Source of the DNA: Hortaea werneckii
Taxonomy: Eukaryota > Ascomycota > Dothideomycetes > Mycosphaerellales > Teratosphaeriaceae
Assembly (NCBI GenBank): GCA_037044905.1
Contig: JBAOKB010000048.1
Coordinates: forward strand, 930,001 to 994,000
DNA length: 64,000 nucleotides
Reading direction: 5' to 3'
Shown: positions 45,186 to 56,767 of the stretch, piece after piece
Layout: each line of letters begins with the position of its first letter
Position numbering within the stretch: the first letter of the stretch is position 1
The notes under the pieces: model-generated
Seen by the model: the letters and a program-made list of their open reading frames with translations, nothing else
Databases searched by the model: none
Told to the model about the DNA's origin: nothing
Position numbers and translations under genes: made by a program

Positions 45186-46908
45186 ATGGACCGCCTGCGA
45201 CGCGAATTAGAAGGCCAAGTTGCTGTGTCGTTCGTTGGCTCCGATTTGAAGACTCCGCCATATGCTCCTCCGGTGCATTACCACGAAGAGTCAGCGCTCC
45301 GATCGACACAGTTGCCACAGGGCTACGAGCCGTTCAACGTTTCTGGTCTGCATCCGCATGAGCGTGTTGCTGCAGAGCCGCGACATCTGCCGGATCGGCG
45401 TTCTACGCAGTCTGCCACTATCCATGATGCCTCCTCCAACGCAAAGGGGCGAGCTAGAAGCGCAGCGCCAGCAGTTCAGTCGCCCGATTTAAACGTCCAG
45501 GAAAGCAAAAACGAAATCCCAGAAGTTGATACTCACTTTGGACACGATAGTGTGTACCTCTTCAACGCCGCTGCAGGCAGCAAATCTTTTACGCTTGCGT
45601 CTGAAGACGATCCCGAAGTCCGAGCCACACTACCACCCCAAGCAGATCTGGCTATCAAGCGTTTGAAAGATGCTCAAGCTCTTGCTGAAGCCAGCAGCCA
45701 TGTACAGCCGGATTATGACACCGCTTCTGCAAAAGACAGCGACCGCGAGGACCCGCCAGCCAAATTCTTCGGCACAGGCTGCGACACTCCTCAGGTTTTC
45801 ATAGACTCCCCTCGTCTAGAAGCCACACCAAGCGTCATCGAGCTGCAGAAGCTGAAGTACAACAAGGACCTACATCTGCGCAATACAATGCGCCTCGTCA
45901 AAACCAAGCTGACTCAAGGTGCGACACTCAATATCGCGCGCCACATTGATGCCAAGCTGCCAATCAAATGTGCATACTCGGAATGCCCAAGATTAGACAG
46001 TGTCATCACGCCAGGCGACTACTGTGTCGCCATTTGCGATGTCAAAGCGCCAAATGATATGGACATTTGGTGTCTGACTTGCCTGGAGAGTTTGTGGGCA
46101 GGCGAAGGCATGATAGGGGTTCTGCCCGTTGCTGGAACCCATAGCAATGACCTCTCCAATCACCATGCTCCCCTTTCACGTACGCCGAGCATGTACCTCG
46201 ATGGCACCACGGCGCTTCTCTCCGAATCTGCGTGTGGACGGAGGCTGTGAGGACAAGGCGACATCGGCCTCGTCATCTCACAATCTCTCGAACAAGTTCA
46301 TGAAGAACAACCACGACCCAACCACACAGTACTGCATCGATCCCGCAATCACTCCTCTCTTCGAAGCACGCTCCATCCCCAGAAGAGCTGGCAGGTTACC
46401 CGCTCACCTTTCAATTCCCGAACAAGCTTCCATCGCCACCGTTCGAAGACCGGCCGGAGACACCCGGATCCCCCTACACCCCTTCCAGCTCCGGCATGTT
46501 AAGCGAGGAGGCAACCACTCGGTTCCAGCATCTGGCGCGTTACATCGTAGGAGCAAAGAGCCTTAACAACAGAGGGAACTGGCGACTCTGGCGCTGTGGA
46601 AGAACACCAGCATTGAGCAGCTCGGAGAGGGAACGGATCCAGAAGAATACGGCCGCGCAATCGTGAATTCCATTCGTAAGAATTGCGCGGAGGCTGATGA
46701 CAAATCGGCCACGGCTGCCTCGGCTGCCAATGACTCGGCTTGGAACGATTGGGCCAGCCAGTTCGACTGGGAAGAAGACAAAACGCAACTCGACGAGTCG
46801 ATTTTCATTGTGCTCAAGTTTGAGTCGGGGTTGACAAAGCGCGACGTGATGGGGCGAGATCTGTCGGAGGCTTTTGCGGTCATGGAGACGGTGCGCAAGG
46901 AAGAATGA
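45186..46908 (+). CDS. Unrecognised fungal protein with a cysteine cluster, several frame breaks
   Basis: Starts at ATG 45186 (CAACCATGGACCGC), DRLRRELEGQVAVSFVGSDLK. Residues 60-200 are low complexity. At about 275-310 a cysteine-bearing segment (KCAYSECPRLDSVITPG, YCVAICDVK, IWCLTCLESLW) may bind zinc. The frame then shifts near 46150-46200 to RRFSPNLRVDGG, FMKNNHDPTTQYCIDPAITPLF; again near 46385 to EELAGYPLTFQFPNKLPSPPFE and ARYIVGAKSLNN; and again near 46573 to RELATLALWKNTSIEQL, WASQFDWEEDKTQLDE and MGRDLSEAFAVME, stop at 46908. The three segments together would give about 570 residues. No convincing intron bridges the shifts. The family is unknown to me. Confidence 0.7.
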
Positions 46909-47335
46909 GGATTGACGGGAGACGACAGAGAGGTGGACTCTTCCTCATCTTTCCTTCCTTCTTTTTCCTTTCCTTCCTTCCTCTTTTTCCTCTTCTTTTT
47001 GTTCTTCCTGAAAAGGCAGGCGCTGTTGACGTTCGACTACGCTTTGCCATCGGGCCTTGCGACATTGTTGTATGCTTGAAAGACTGGGTAGAATTACCAA
47101 GGGACCGTAGCGCGGAATAATGGAAGCGGGAAACACGAGTGATAGGATGATGGGATCACTGGAACAGATAGAGAAGAGCAAAAAAGTGTGAGCAAAAGTA
47201 TGTTGATTGCTTCTAGCTGCAATAACTCTCAACAGAAATTTGTAAAGTTGCGAGTAATCAGCTCATCATCAGACATATCGCACACAATTGCCCATTTTTC
47301 CTCCCATTGTGAGCACTCGCCATGGAGGGTATCGT
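46909..47335. other. Intergenic between convergent genes with a polypyrimidine tract
   Basis: 427 bp. A CTTCC/TTTTC-rich tract of about 70 nt (46939-47010) follows the preceding stop. No gene. Confidence 0.55.
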
Positions 47336-48003
47336 CTAGTAGAAGAAACCGATGATCTTGCCGGCGACGTGCTTTCTCCTGGCCTCCTCGTGGTCCATGA
47401 TACCGGCGGAGGTGGTGAGGACAATGTAACCGAACTGACGCGACGGCAGGAGCTTTTGGACCCACTGCTCCATGTCACGGAGCTGGACGTTGTAGCGGGG
47501 CGAGATGACGCCAGTCTTGTTCAGGCGGCCGTTGAGCTGGACGACGATCTTGCCGTTGCGGTGGTCATCGACCTCCTCGAACTCGCCAATGTAGCCTGCA
47601 ATGAAGAGTCAGCGAGATGTCGCGAGTGATTAAACATGCTTCGTCAGCCTGGGGGCATTGTTGCCCATCCGAAGACGTGTAAGATCCTTCGCTTAAAAAA
47701 AAGTTCGATCTTCCGAGCACTTAAAGGGCGTTGGTCGTGGAGACAATGAGACCATTGCCTAGTTATCAACCCGGTTTGGAAGTTTCTTCAAATTCGTTCT
47801 GCCTCTGTTCCACCTCTTGCTCTTCGGATGGCATTTCCCGGCTGGAAGCATTTTGCTATGGCAGACGTACCGTGCTTCTGCATGACCTGCAGGAACTTGA
47901 CGATGACCTTGGAGCTCGGGCGGATGAGCACCTGGCGCTTGCCGGCCTTCTCGGCGTTGTTCATCGACTTCAAGGCATCGTTGAGAACGGAGGACTTGAC
48001 CAT
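47336..48003 (-). CDS. RPS22: 40S ribosomal protein uS8 (RPS22)
   Basis: Two coding exons: 48003-47871 and 47595-47336, with an intron of 274 nt (47596-47869/47870), giving exactly 130 residues, the usual length. It reads [41 protein letters not shown], then [57 protein letters not shown] and ends GKIIGFFY. A likely 5'-UTR intron lies upstream: donor GTATGT at 48290, acceptor CCTCTAG ending at 48055. The coding intron is far longer than others here. uS8 binds 16S-type helix 21 in the small-subunit platform. The gene is head to head with TCTP. Frame intact. Confidence 0.95.
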
Positions 48004-48587
48004 CTTGGCGGTGTTGTATGGGTTGACGAGATTCTCAAGGCGCGAGCTTTGCGGCTAGAGGTATCTGTGGACGGGCGAAATCACATGGTCAGCCTTCAGG
48101 AGCCATGTGGAGCGCAAAGAGTGCCCTTCAGGTGCTCGCAAGCAGTGAAGGGTTCTTCAGCTCTTGTCGAGTTTCGCAGGCGCAGCAGTGTCATTGGTCC
48201 CATTGCACGTCTGAGTGCATGACCATGATGAGTGCTAGCCAAGGCTACCTGAAGGGCATCTCTCTAGGGTTCGTACACGGCTAGACATACCTCTGGTTAA
48301 TGGCGAGCTGGTGGGTGTCAACTATCACGACAGTCGCGGCAAGTAGCAGGCGTTGTCTCCAAGCCCAATCTTTTTCGCGCGCGAGCCTAGTGCGAAAATC
48401 TTGGCGTGCACGGTCCAGCCCTCATGCGAAGCTAAACCTTCTCGAACCCTTGGGCCCGCCCCTCATCGTCCCCACCAGCAGAATAAATTCAAGCGGCAAC
48501 CCCAGCAACAACGCCTATCTTGGACACCCTCGCGACCTCAACAGCACCGTAAACACCTTCTAGCTCTTTTCCGCCAATACCGCCAAC
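48004..48587. promoter_or_regulatory. Divergent promoter between RPS22 and TCTP, with probable 5'-UTR intron
   Basis: 584 bp between the two start codons. Much of it may be an RPS22 leader intron (48055-48290, minus strand; AACCAGAG before GTATGT). The remaining part near 48300-48587 is a CT- and C-rich leader of TCTP. Both products are translation-linked. Confidence 0.45.
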
Positions 48588-49260
48588 ATGATCATCTACA
48601 ACGTAAGCTGGTTGCTCCCCGCCGCATCTCACCATGGCGGATTCTATACCCGATGGTGGGGTCGGGATGAAAAGAGAATGCGCTGACTCGACCCTCAGGA
48701 CCTCATCACCGGCGACGAGCTGATCTCCGACTCTTACAACCTCAAGGAGGTCGATGGTGCCGTCTACGAGGCCGACTGCTCTAAGATCACCATTGGCGGC
48801 GAGAACGTCGACATTGGTGCTAACCCCTCTGCTGAGGAGGCTGACGAGGGCACCGACGACAACAAGCAGCAGGTCATCGATGTCGTCCACTCTTTCCGCT
48901 TGAACGAGACCAGCTTCGACAAGAAGAGCTACCTGTCCCACCTCAAGGGCTACATGAAGGAGGTCAAGCAGAAGATGAAGGACAACGGCGCGGGCGACGA
49001 CCAGGTCACCGAGTTCGAGAAGAATGCCTCAGGCGTACGCGAAGAAGATCATTGCCAACTTCGGCGACTACGAGTTCCTGATTGGCGAGAGCATGAACCC
49101 GGACGGAATGTGAGTATTTTGCCCCTACATCACGGGCGTGGCAAAGAGGCTAGGATAGTGGCTAACTGATGATAGGGTCATCCTGCTGAACTACCGTGAG
49201 GACGGTATGACGCCGTACGTCACCATCTGGAAGCACGGTCTCAAGGAGCAGAAGGTGTAA
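48588..49260 (+). CDS. TMA19: Translationally controlled tumour protein (TCTP/Tma19), one frame break
   Basis: Three exons: 48588-48602 (15 nt, MIIYN), 48699-49109 and 49176-49260, with introns of 96 and 66 nt. It reads [60 protein letters not shown] and, after a break near 49031, [21 protein letters not shown], then [21 protein letters not shown]. One extra G in TCAGGCG near 49030 causes the break (GVREEDHC instead of AYAKK). Removing it gives the normal 169-residue length. TCTP is an abundant conserved protein associated with ribosomes and stress responses. Exon-exon joins are consistent apart from that base. Confidence 0.94.
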
Positions 49261-50003
49261 GGTTGTCCAAACGTGCATACATTAGTGTCCAGCACGAGTA
49301 TTCGACGAATTTCTTGCCATAAAAGCAAAGTGAGCACGATTACGAGTTTCCGGATGATGAGGTGGTCTTGCAATTTTGATGATTCCCAACAGCAGATCTA
49401 GTCACTGTACTTGATCTGACTTCGCCTACTGCGAGCGTCTTTCCGCCCTTCAACTTCGCCACCACCGTAGCAAGCGCCGGTGGCTTTTGCAAGGCTGTGC
49501 GCCGGGAAGCCAGCATTTTTCCACATGCTTTCAATGCCTCGATATATCACAGTCCTGTTTCATCTGCATTTGATAATGTGTGTCGAAGTTGTTACATGCC
49601 ACATGTCATAGCCACGTAGCCGCTCCTCTATGCAAGCTGTCACATCTCCACTGCGCCTCATGAAGCCAGTTATGGACAGCGCAGCACAGCACAGCCCGCG
49701 CACAGCATAACCCCACGCGATCGGTACGGCAACGCGGCGCGCTCCGCGGCAAACGGGCTGTGGCCGTCCCTAGCGTTTCGACGCATTGAAACCTTGTGGT
49801 GTTCGCCCCGTCCACATATCAACTCCTATGAGAACCTTGTAGAGCATTTTACATGACAGTCGGGGTCTGGATACAAATAGACTTTTGATGTATTCATTGC
49901 TAAATGGTTGTAACGACCCGAAACCAACAGAGCCCGGCTCAAGGCGGGGCCCGTCTGCCGCCCCAAAGAATGGCTTACCACGTGCCGAACTCGACGGGTC
50001 TGA
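49261..50003. other. Intergenic, no gene seen
   Basis: About 0.74 kb. The RdRP 5' end may begin here: an ATG at 49970 opens MAYHVPNSTG but ends within 23 codons, and frame 49885-50193 is open without family features. Confidence 0.5.
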
Positions 50004-53000
50004 AACACCCCAAACACCTACCAGCAGGAGCCGTGTGAGCTCGTGCTACGACAGATTTGTGATCAATTTGATTTGGAGTTGCCCGTCAATGATAAGGCGT
50101 CCCCTGTCAAGGCCCAGAACACTTTCGGCCATGAAGTCGTCAAGAGGATCTGCTTCTTGTATTTCGAGAAGCCGGACGCGCTCAGGAGCTTGATTGGAGA
50201 GCTCTCACCGAAGCTTCATGGCTCAGACCGCAGTTGGAAGTTTTGAATGAGAGCCTTTCAGAACTAGTCCAATCCATCAGGCGACAGCCGACGTCAAGGT
50301 TGAATCGTTTATGGCCTCGCCAGGCTCACACTGGTCCCACTGCCCAGCCGTTCTCTCTAGGTGTTGCTGAAGTTGGTGCAGCGGGAGCTCCAGTACAACA
50401 GACCTCGCGTTCACCTGCGCAGAAAGCGAAACATCAATCTTCAATGGGCGATTTTCTGCGATCAGAGCCTGGGCAAAGAAGCCTGGCCAAACCTCATTTA
50501 TGTCCGAGACGACGAACGCAAGATCTGCACAGACATCTTTCATGACGGACACGACCAGGGTCACCAAGTCATTCATGTCTGAAAGCACGGAGCTGTCAGC
50601 CAGCACTGCGGCGACTTCAGTCGATGGCTCGCAAGATGAAGTCACTACTCAAAAGTCTGAGTTTCCAATGTCATCAATCCCTTCGTCTGACATGGACAGA
50701 ATCGAGTCTGTGGTTGAACCAGCGAATGCTCCTGCAACACCTCTTTCGACTAAGAGAGCTTCGCCGGTAGCGAAACAAAAATCCCCGGTCAAGCCGCCAA
50801 CGCCAGCAAAACCTACGACGCCTTCCAAGAGCGATACTGCAAAACCACTTGAGCATCATCGGCTGGCGAGACTTCTGCGTGATGGCCTGGTGCCCACGGA
50901 TCTTCCTCAGTCAATGCATGATCTGCCTCTGGATCTCTGCGTCGAAGCATACCGTGTCATGCAAGCCACGTGCATCTCGCCAATGGATTTCGACAACCAA
51001 TGGAGAGGGATACGGACATTTCAGAGCCTCAGAACTTTCTGCCAGAACCGCAATGTTGCGATCGCGAGGGCCTTTCCTTCAGAATCAAGGCCTTTTGAGA
51101 AGAGGACCTTATGTGGAAAGCTACGCTGGTCATCCGAGAAAGATGGTCCGATGTTCAAGTTCGAGCTTGAGACAAAGGATGAGAATTCCACAGCTCTTCA
51201 GCGTCGTTTTGGAAATCATCGATTATGGTGGTGGATCTGCCGAACTTGAACACCCTTCCTACATACTTGAAAGGGAAGCGACAAGACATCGTGTCACGGC
51301 TTCAGCAAGTCTTTGAGAAAGATCAGTTTTTCCTTGGGAGAAAGTGGATTCAATACCTCGTCCAGGACAAAAAGCGGAAGAGAAAGGCTGGAGGCAGCCA
51401 GGAGGAGCCCGGCAATTTCCAAGCTTACTTCTTTGCAGTCAGCGGCCCAGGTTTGGAAGATATCAGCATTGCTGAGTTTCTCAATTGGGCTGTACCATTT
51501 CGAGAGAACGGCCATCAGTTGGCTTGCAAAGCCTATGCACGCCTGGATCTGGCGGCGTCTAACACTACACCAACGATCGTATTCGAACCCGGTCAGATTC
51601 ACTTTGTTCCTGATCAATACGCTCAGGACGTTCCAGATGATGATACCTTTAACGACCCGAGCGAAGTCTTCGATCACCAATTCAATGTTGGCAAGCCAAT
51701 AGAGATGAATGACGGATGCTGTGCGATCTCCGTGGGTGCCATGAAAGTGGTACAGCGGATGCTCGGTTTGCCGTTTTTGCCATCTGTAGTCCAAGGAAGG
51801 ATAGCCGGAGCGAAAGGCATCTGGTACCTTGTTCCTGGCGGGGACGTCTTCATTCACATTTCTGAGAGCCAAGTCAAGGTGAAGCACACCCTTGCCGACA
51901 TACAAGCAGATCCAGAGCTTCGAACTCTGAACGTCATCACATGCAGTGGCCCTGCGAAGCATTCGATTCTACACCATTTGTTCTTGCCTACTCTTAGAGA
52001 TCGAGGTGTGTCCGAGAAGGCCATCATCGATCTTGTGAGGAAGCAGGTGAAGCTTGACGGTGAAACTTTCCTGAATGCGATTAATGACGTCCTTGCTCTT
52101 GTCCGCTATGTCTTCTACGCCAAAGGTATATGGGCAGCAGAGCGCGACTCAATGGTGTTGTTCCGCATACTGCAGGATTGCCATCTGCGGACGATGAGGC
52201 AATTCTCATGCTTGCTGCAGCTGGTCTTGAACCGAAGACCTGCGCATATTTAAGGGAGATAGTGCTTCGTATGGGGCAGCGAGTTTTTGATCTTGAGGCA
52301 AAACGATTCAAAATTCAGCTCAAAAAGTCTACGACCTTGTTCGGAATCTGTGATCCTACAGGAACCTTGAAGCCTGGTGAGATTCACCTTGGCTTCTCGA
52401 ATCCAATGGAAGACGATGAGACCGGCGAAATATGGTCAACACTGCACGGCTGGAATGTTCTCGTCGCTCGCAATCCATTGCTTAGGAATTCAGACATGCA
52501 AAAGGCTCGAGTCGTGTTTCGGCCAGAGTTAGCCTATTCTCCACGACGTGGTAGTGTTTTCCGCGCAAGGACCACGTCCATTAGCCAGCAAGCTTTCAGG
52601 TGGTGATTATGACGGCGACACATTCTGGGTCTGCTGGGAGCCCACTCTGGTGGACCCATTTATGAATGCTCCAGCGCCTTGGTCTACACGACCTGCTGAA
52701 TTCTTCGGTTTTACGAAAGACCAAGTCACATTGAACGAATTGCTTGGCTTGTCGAAAGACGGTCGGACGATAGATGGCGTGAGGGTAGATCGCAGCAATA
52801 TCAAGCTATTAGACACGCAGGCAAGAGCTTGGATACGACGGAGTACGGAAGTTCGCTTGCAGCAAGACTTTCTCGGCTTTGCTACGCTATTGCATGGGAA
52901 ATTGACATATTACGATTCTGATGTCTCTACCGAGAAAGCCGACATACTCGTGGATCTTCACGATCTGTTAGTTGACGCCGAGCAGCAGGGCTTGCGCTAT

Positions 53001-54020
53001 ACAGAGCAAGCTTACAGTCAGTTCAAGATCCGTAACCGCATCCGATCAACACTGTCCGAGCCGGCGTATCGCAGTTTCATCGGCAAAACTAAGGGAGTGA
53101 GTCGTACAGATCCTTCAAGCCCTCAATCGGCGAAATGGAATAAACATAATATCATCGACATAGTCTTCTTTAAACATGTGGTACCACAAATCCAGGAAGC
53201 AATGAAAGAAGCAAAGGCGGAGACGAGAGATGCGCAGCCTTTCGACGTGCATTTGACCTCTATCTACGAACGTCATTGCAAGAAGAACACGCCGATTGTA
53301 CAGGAAGAGCTCCAAAACCTTCGCAACAGACTCTGGGAAGTAAGCAGGACGTGGAGTAAAGAAATGGACAGATGGGAGGCTAGCGGCCGTAAGCAGAACT
53401 GCTGGCACGACCTTGTCGTTGAGACGCGGATGGAGTTTGAAGCTATCAAGCCTATTCTCGATGGCAACGACACAGTCGCTGAGTGGCTTGCACCGAGAGG
53501 CGCTTCATTTACTTTGTGGGAAGAGCTGAGAGCCTCGGCACTTGCTTGCCTCCATCATGGTAACAACGGAACTGTGATGTTTTCAATAGCAGCCAAAGAG
53601 CTGTGCCATCTCAAAGCGATGGCTTTGCCGGAGATGTCTGTAGTACGATCAGATGTCCTCATGGCTATGAAGCCAACGAAGCGAAACTTGCTCGAAGGAA
53701 TGCAAATCAACGAATCCAACCATGATGCCGAAGACGACGACGACGACGACCATAATGATGATGATGACGATTATGACTATTTCGGCGGAGAAAGCCTCTT
53801 CGAAGGCATTGAAGACGATGTTGACATTTCAGCCGTGCAGCAGACTTTACCACGAACGTCTCCATCACGGAAGCGGAAATCTTGCGATGAAATGGACGAG
53901 ATTCTAGAGACACGCCGCGGTCCGCCGGTTCCAACACCTTCGCCTAGCGATTACATGTTTGCTGACGGATCGCGGTTTGGCAAGCGAAGTGTGAAGCCCA
54001 TTTGGCATGAGAGCAACTGA
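50004..54020 (+). CDS. Cellular RNA-dependent RNA polymerase (RNA-silencing type), several frame breaks
   Basis: Locus of about 1,330 residues; 5' end not fixed. N-terminal pieces lie in three frames over 50004-50500 (RQICDQFDLELPVND, then STTDLAFTCAESE). From 50500 the frame is open to a shift near 51222 (missing base before MVVDLPNLNTLPTYLKG). The polymerase core follows: NDGCCAISVGAMKVVQRM, SVVQGRIAGAKGIWYLV, a shift near 52125, HTAGLPSADDEAILMLAAAG, a shift near 52535, then DVVVFSAQGPRPLASKLSGG and the catalytic GDYDGD at about 52601-52620, which coordinates the metal ions. C-terminal helices end in a Asp/Asn-rich tract, NHDAEDDDDDD, and a Ser/Arg tail, stop at 54020. This family makes double-stranded RNA from aberrant transcripts for Dicer in quelling-like or meiotic silencing. 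Which paralogue is not determined. Confidence 0.88.
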
Positions 54021-54446
54021 AGCCTCTGCTGAGCACGGCGCGCTTAACAACCTACTTATAACTCTATAGGCATAGAGTTCCTCAAAGTATGACTACAGTA
54101 CAGATGATGATACGTGCAAGGCCAATGCTGGTACTTCTAGGTGGATGATGCCAGGAAGATATACGATACCCAACTGATTCCGGTTCGATTGAAGCATTAG
54201 GTAGCTACTATAGCGATACAACTTTCGGCTTGTTAATCATCTCCAGTCAGGGTGTTGGTTCTCGTCCAGATCGGTCATTCGTCTCAGACTCCTGCAGAGC
54301 CTTCCATCAGAAGTTGCTGGGTTCTCTGTGCAGCTGGCTGATCCGGTGACCCAGCATCTCTGAACAATGCATGTATCCTTCCGACTTTCGCCACCCTACG
54401 AGCCATCGCCACATAGCGCTGTGCTTGCTTCATGTCCTCCTACAAG
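54021..54446. other. Intergenic between convergent genes
   Basis: 426 bp of 3' flank; nothing recognised. Confidence 0.55.
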
Positions 54447-55501
54447 TCAAACTCTGCTGGTCTTCGTACCCCAGCCCGCATCCCTCGTCCACACTAGATC
54501 ATGCAAGCAATTTAGAGCTGATGTATCACCATCGTACGCTATGGGCCGGTGCCTCATTAACGGTATATGATTATACCTGAAATCCCAAATACCAGCGTAC
54601 ACCATGCGAAAAGCGCTCACTGCCATCACAGTCCCGATGACCGCTCCCGCAATGATATCGTACCAGTTGTGGAACTCGTCAATAGTAAGAGCGCCACCGA
54701 TCAGCACCGCTCCTAGGATTGGGATATAGGTGACGATGAGCTTCCAATACGCCGGATGGTGATTACTCCAGACCTTGAGTTTGGCGTTGAGGTACAGATA
54801 CAGGTACACAAAGCCGGCGAACGCTGCTGTCGTATGGCCGGAAGGGAATGATTCCAGGGAATCGTCGATCTCGTTTTTATCTCCGGTGCACACCGAGCGG
54901 TTGTACATGACTCCGTCGAAGCCGTTGCCGCTGGGTTTGCTATTATTAGGGATTTGAGGTTTGCAGACGGCGAGGAAGTGCGGCCGCAGCCGCCTATGAG
55001 CCATTTGAGGAAGACTTGGAACACGGCGGCGGTGATTAGGCTGTAGAGTAAGCCGACAATGGCATTATGCGCATCCCAGAAGGATCGGATGCGTATCTGC
55101 ATGATCAGGATGACGGCTATAGGTGCTAGGGTGGCAAGTAATGTTGCGGCCCAGATGGGGACGACTTCTCGTCGAAGTGGATAGGCGAATTCGGGGAAAA
55201 CGATCGTTCCGTCCTGGTAGTGGATGGGGAATGAGCGGTTGGGAGCGGGTGGTGCCCAGTATGCCTGTACAGCCTGTTAGACTCTAGCAGCGAGCGTTAT
55301 CAGGGCGAGGATTGACTGACCCCTAGGCCGACAGCCCCGACGATGATCATGGTGAGGAGGTCAGGCCAGGCTGCTTTGAGCCATTGACCAAACGATGGGC
55401 GCTCGGTATTAAAGATTGGCTGATTCCGCTCAGCATCGGTCTGGCCGGGCTTGCGACTTTGGTTCTCGTTTTGGCGCCACTAACATTGGTGCTTGCGACA
55501 T
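54447..55501 (-). CDS. PAP2 family lipid phosphate phosphatase, frame broken
   Basis: Probable start ATG 55501 (SQAPMLVAPKREPKSQ), but this frame must shift near 55450 to reach DAERNQPIFNTERPSFGQW. An intron near 55268-55317 (donor GTCAGT, acceptor TACAG) joins MIIVGAVGLG to AYWAPPAPNRSF in phase. After WAATLLATLAPIAVILIM comes the PAP2 motif 1 KWLIGGxRP, which needs one base added near 54990 (LIGGCGRTS versus LRPHFLAVCKP). Motif 2 is SFPSGHTTAAFAGF and motif 3 TIDEFHNWYDIIAG, where the usual SR pair is absent. Six hydrophobic segments are visible. Enzymes of this type remove phosphate from phosphatidate and related lipids at the ER, vacuole or plasma membrane. Confidence 0.82.
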
Positions 55502-55547
55502 CATTTGAGGAAGTGACTGGGTGGGGTGGATATGATACCATCTTCAA

Positions 55548-56224
55548 GGAATGAGATGAGATTGATGAGACTAATGAAACCTAATAGTTCTTGTGGCTTC
55601 GAGAAGTTGGGCTAACGGAAGATGTGGTGGAGAAGGCGGTCTTGGGAAGGAGGGAAGCGAGGACGACTCTGATAGTAAGAGCAAGCGAAAAGACCTTTCC
55701 TACCTTTAAGATGAGATCAAGTATCGGCAGTTCGTTTAGCCAATGACTTCTGCGTCAAAACTGATTTTAGAAGCCGTGTGCATAATTGTCTGGCAAGACG
55801 ATGGCGGAAACGGGACCTGATGTCCAGCTAGAAGTCATCCTTGTGGCCACATTGGGTTCGATTTAGCGACGCAAGACGCATTAATGGCTGCAGGATTTGA
55901 GACGCAATCATGAATTTGATCCAATAGACACTGCAAAATTGATGGGCTACCGAGTTCATATTTGAGCGTGAAGTACTTCGATATTCAAGTTGATGCATCA
56001 ACGTGCATAAGCTGCGGGAGTTTGCCATTGGAAAGCTTAGTCACCACTTAACATGTGAGCTCGTCTTCGATCGGCAGCCCACCCGAAAGTGGGCTGGAGT
56101 AGGTATGATGTAGATGGCATACTATGTAAGTGCAGTAACATTTTGCACAACCACCCGCACTCAAGCACCTGTTTAGAAAGAAGAAAACAAACCAACTAGA
56201 CCTTTCTACAAGTGACTTCCTAAA
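55548..56224. other. Intergenic, divergent
   Basis: About 0.68 kb between the PAP2 and UPF0303 starts. No gene or clear regulatory site seen. Confidence 0.5.
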
Positions 56225-56767
56225 ATGGCTTCCGAACCGAACATCCCAATGCCTCCTCGCGAGCTAGACCAGATCGACTCGATAGACAAGTCCCTCCTCT
56301 TCCCCGGCTTCACGAGCCAGACAGCATGGACCCTAGGCTCTGCGCTCCGAACCAAACTCCTAGCCTTCGCGAAGCCATGCGTGATCGACATCTCGCTGGC
56401 CCACGGCAACCACTGCCTGTTCCACGCCACCACACACTCCGGCACGGCGCCGGACAACGACTCGTGGGTCGCGCGGAAACGGAACACAGTCCTGAGGTTC
56501 GGGAGCTCGACTTGGTTCATGCACAACAAGTTCCAAGGGGACGAGCCGGCTTTCGCTGCTAAGTACGGGTTGGGAGACAGTGCGGGCAGTTATGCGATCC
56601 ATGGCGGTGGGTGGCCGCTGCGAGTGAGAGGGGTAGAGGGGGTTGTTGCTGTGGTGGTTGTTTCGGGGCTGAAGCAAGAGCAGGACCATGGGATCATTGT
56701 ACAGACTGTTAGTGAGATGCTGGAGGAGATGGGTGTGGTGGAGGGTGAGAAGAGGAAGGAAGATTAA
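56225..56767 (+). CDS. UPF0303/DUF336-type small protein
   Basis: Single exon, 180 residues, ATG in AAAATGGCTTC after an A-rich leader. It has the family pattern: TAWTLGSALRTKLLAFAKP, VIDISLAHGNHCLFHATTH, DNDSWVARKRNTVLRFGSS and YAIHGGGWPLRVRGVEGVVAVVVV, then a helical tail with QEQDHGIIVQTVSEML. Proteins of this group resemble heme-binding/heme-degrading-like domains (HbpS fold) and occur as stand-alone small proteins in fungi and bacteria, without firm function. The frame is intact. Confidence 0.75.
   Translation: MASEPNIPMPPRELDQIDSIDKSLLFPGFTSQTAWTLGSALRTKLLAFAKPCVIDISLAHGNHCLFHATTHSGTAPDNDSWVARKRNTVLRFGSSTWFMHNKFQGDEPAFAAKYGLGDSAGSYAIHGGGWPLRVRGVEGVVAVVVVSGLKQEQDHGIIVQTVSEMLEEMGVVEGEKRKED

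Noticed and set aside
47648..47770. Box C/D snoRNA in the RPS22 intron
   Set aside because: Candidate boxes TGATAA and CTGA are present but the flanks cannot form a terminal stem; kept only as a general question in the findings.
54170..54200. Second tRNA-like string CGGTTCGATTG
   Set aside because: No flanking stems of the needed length.
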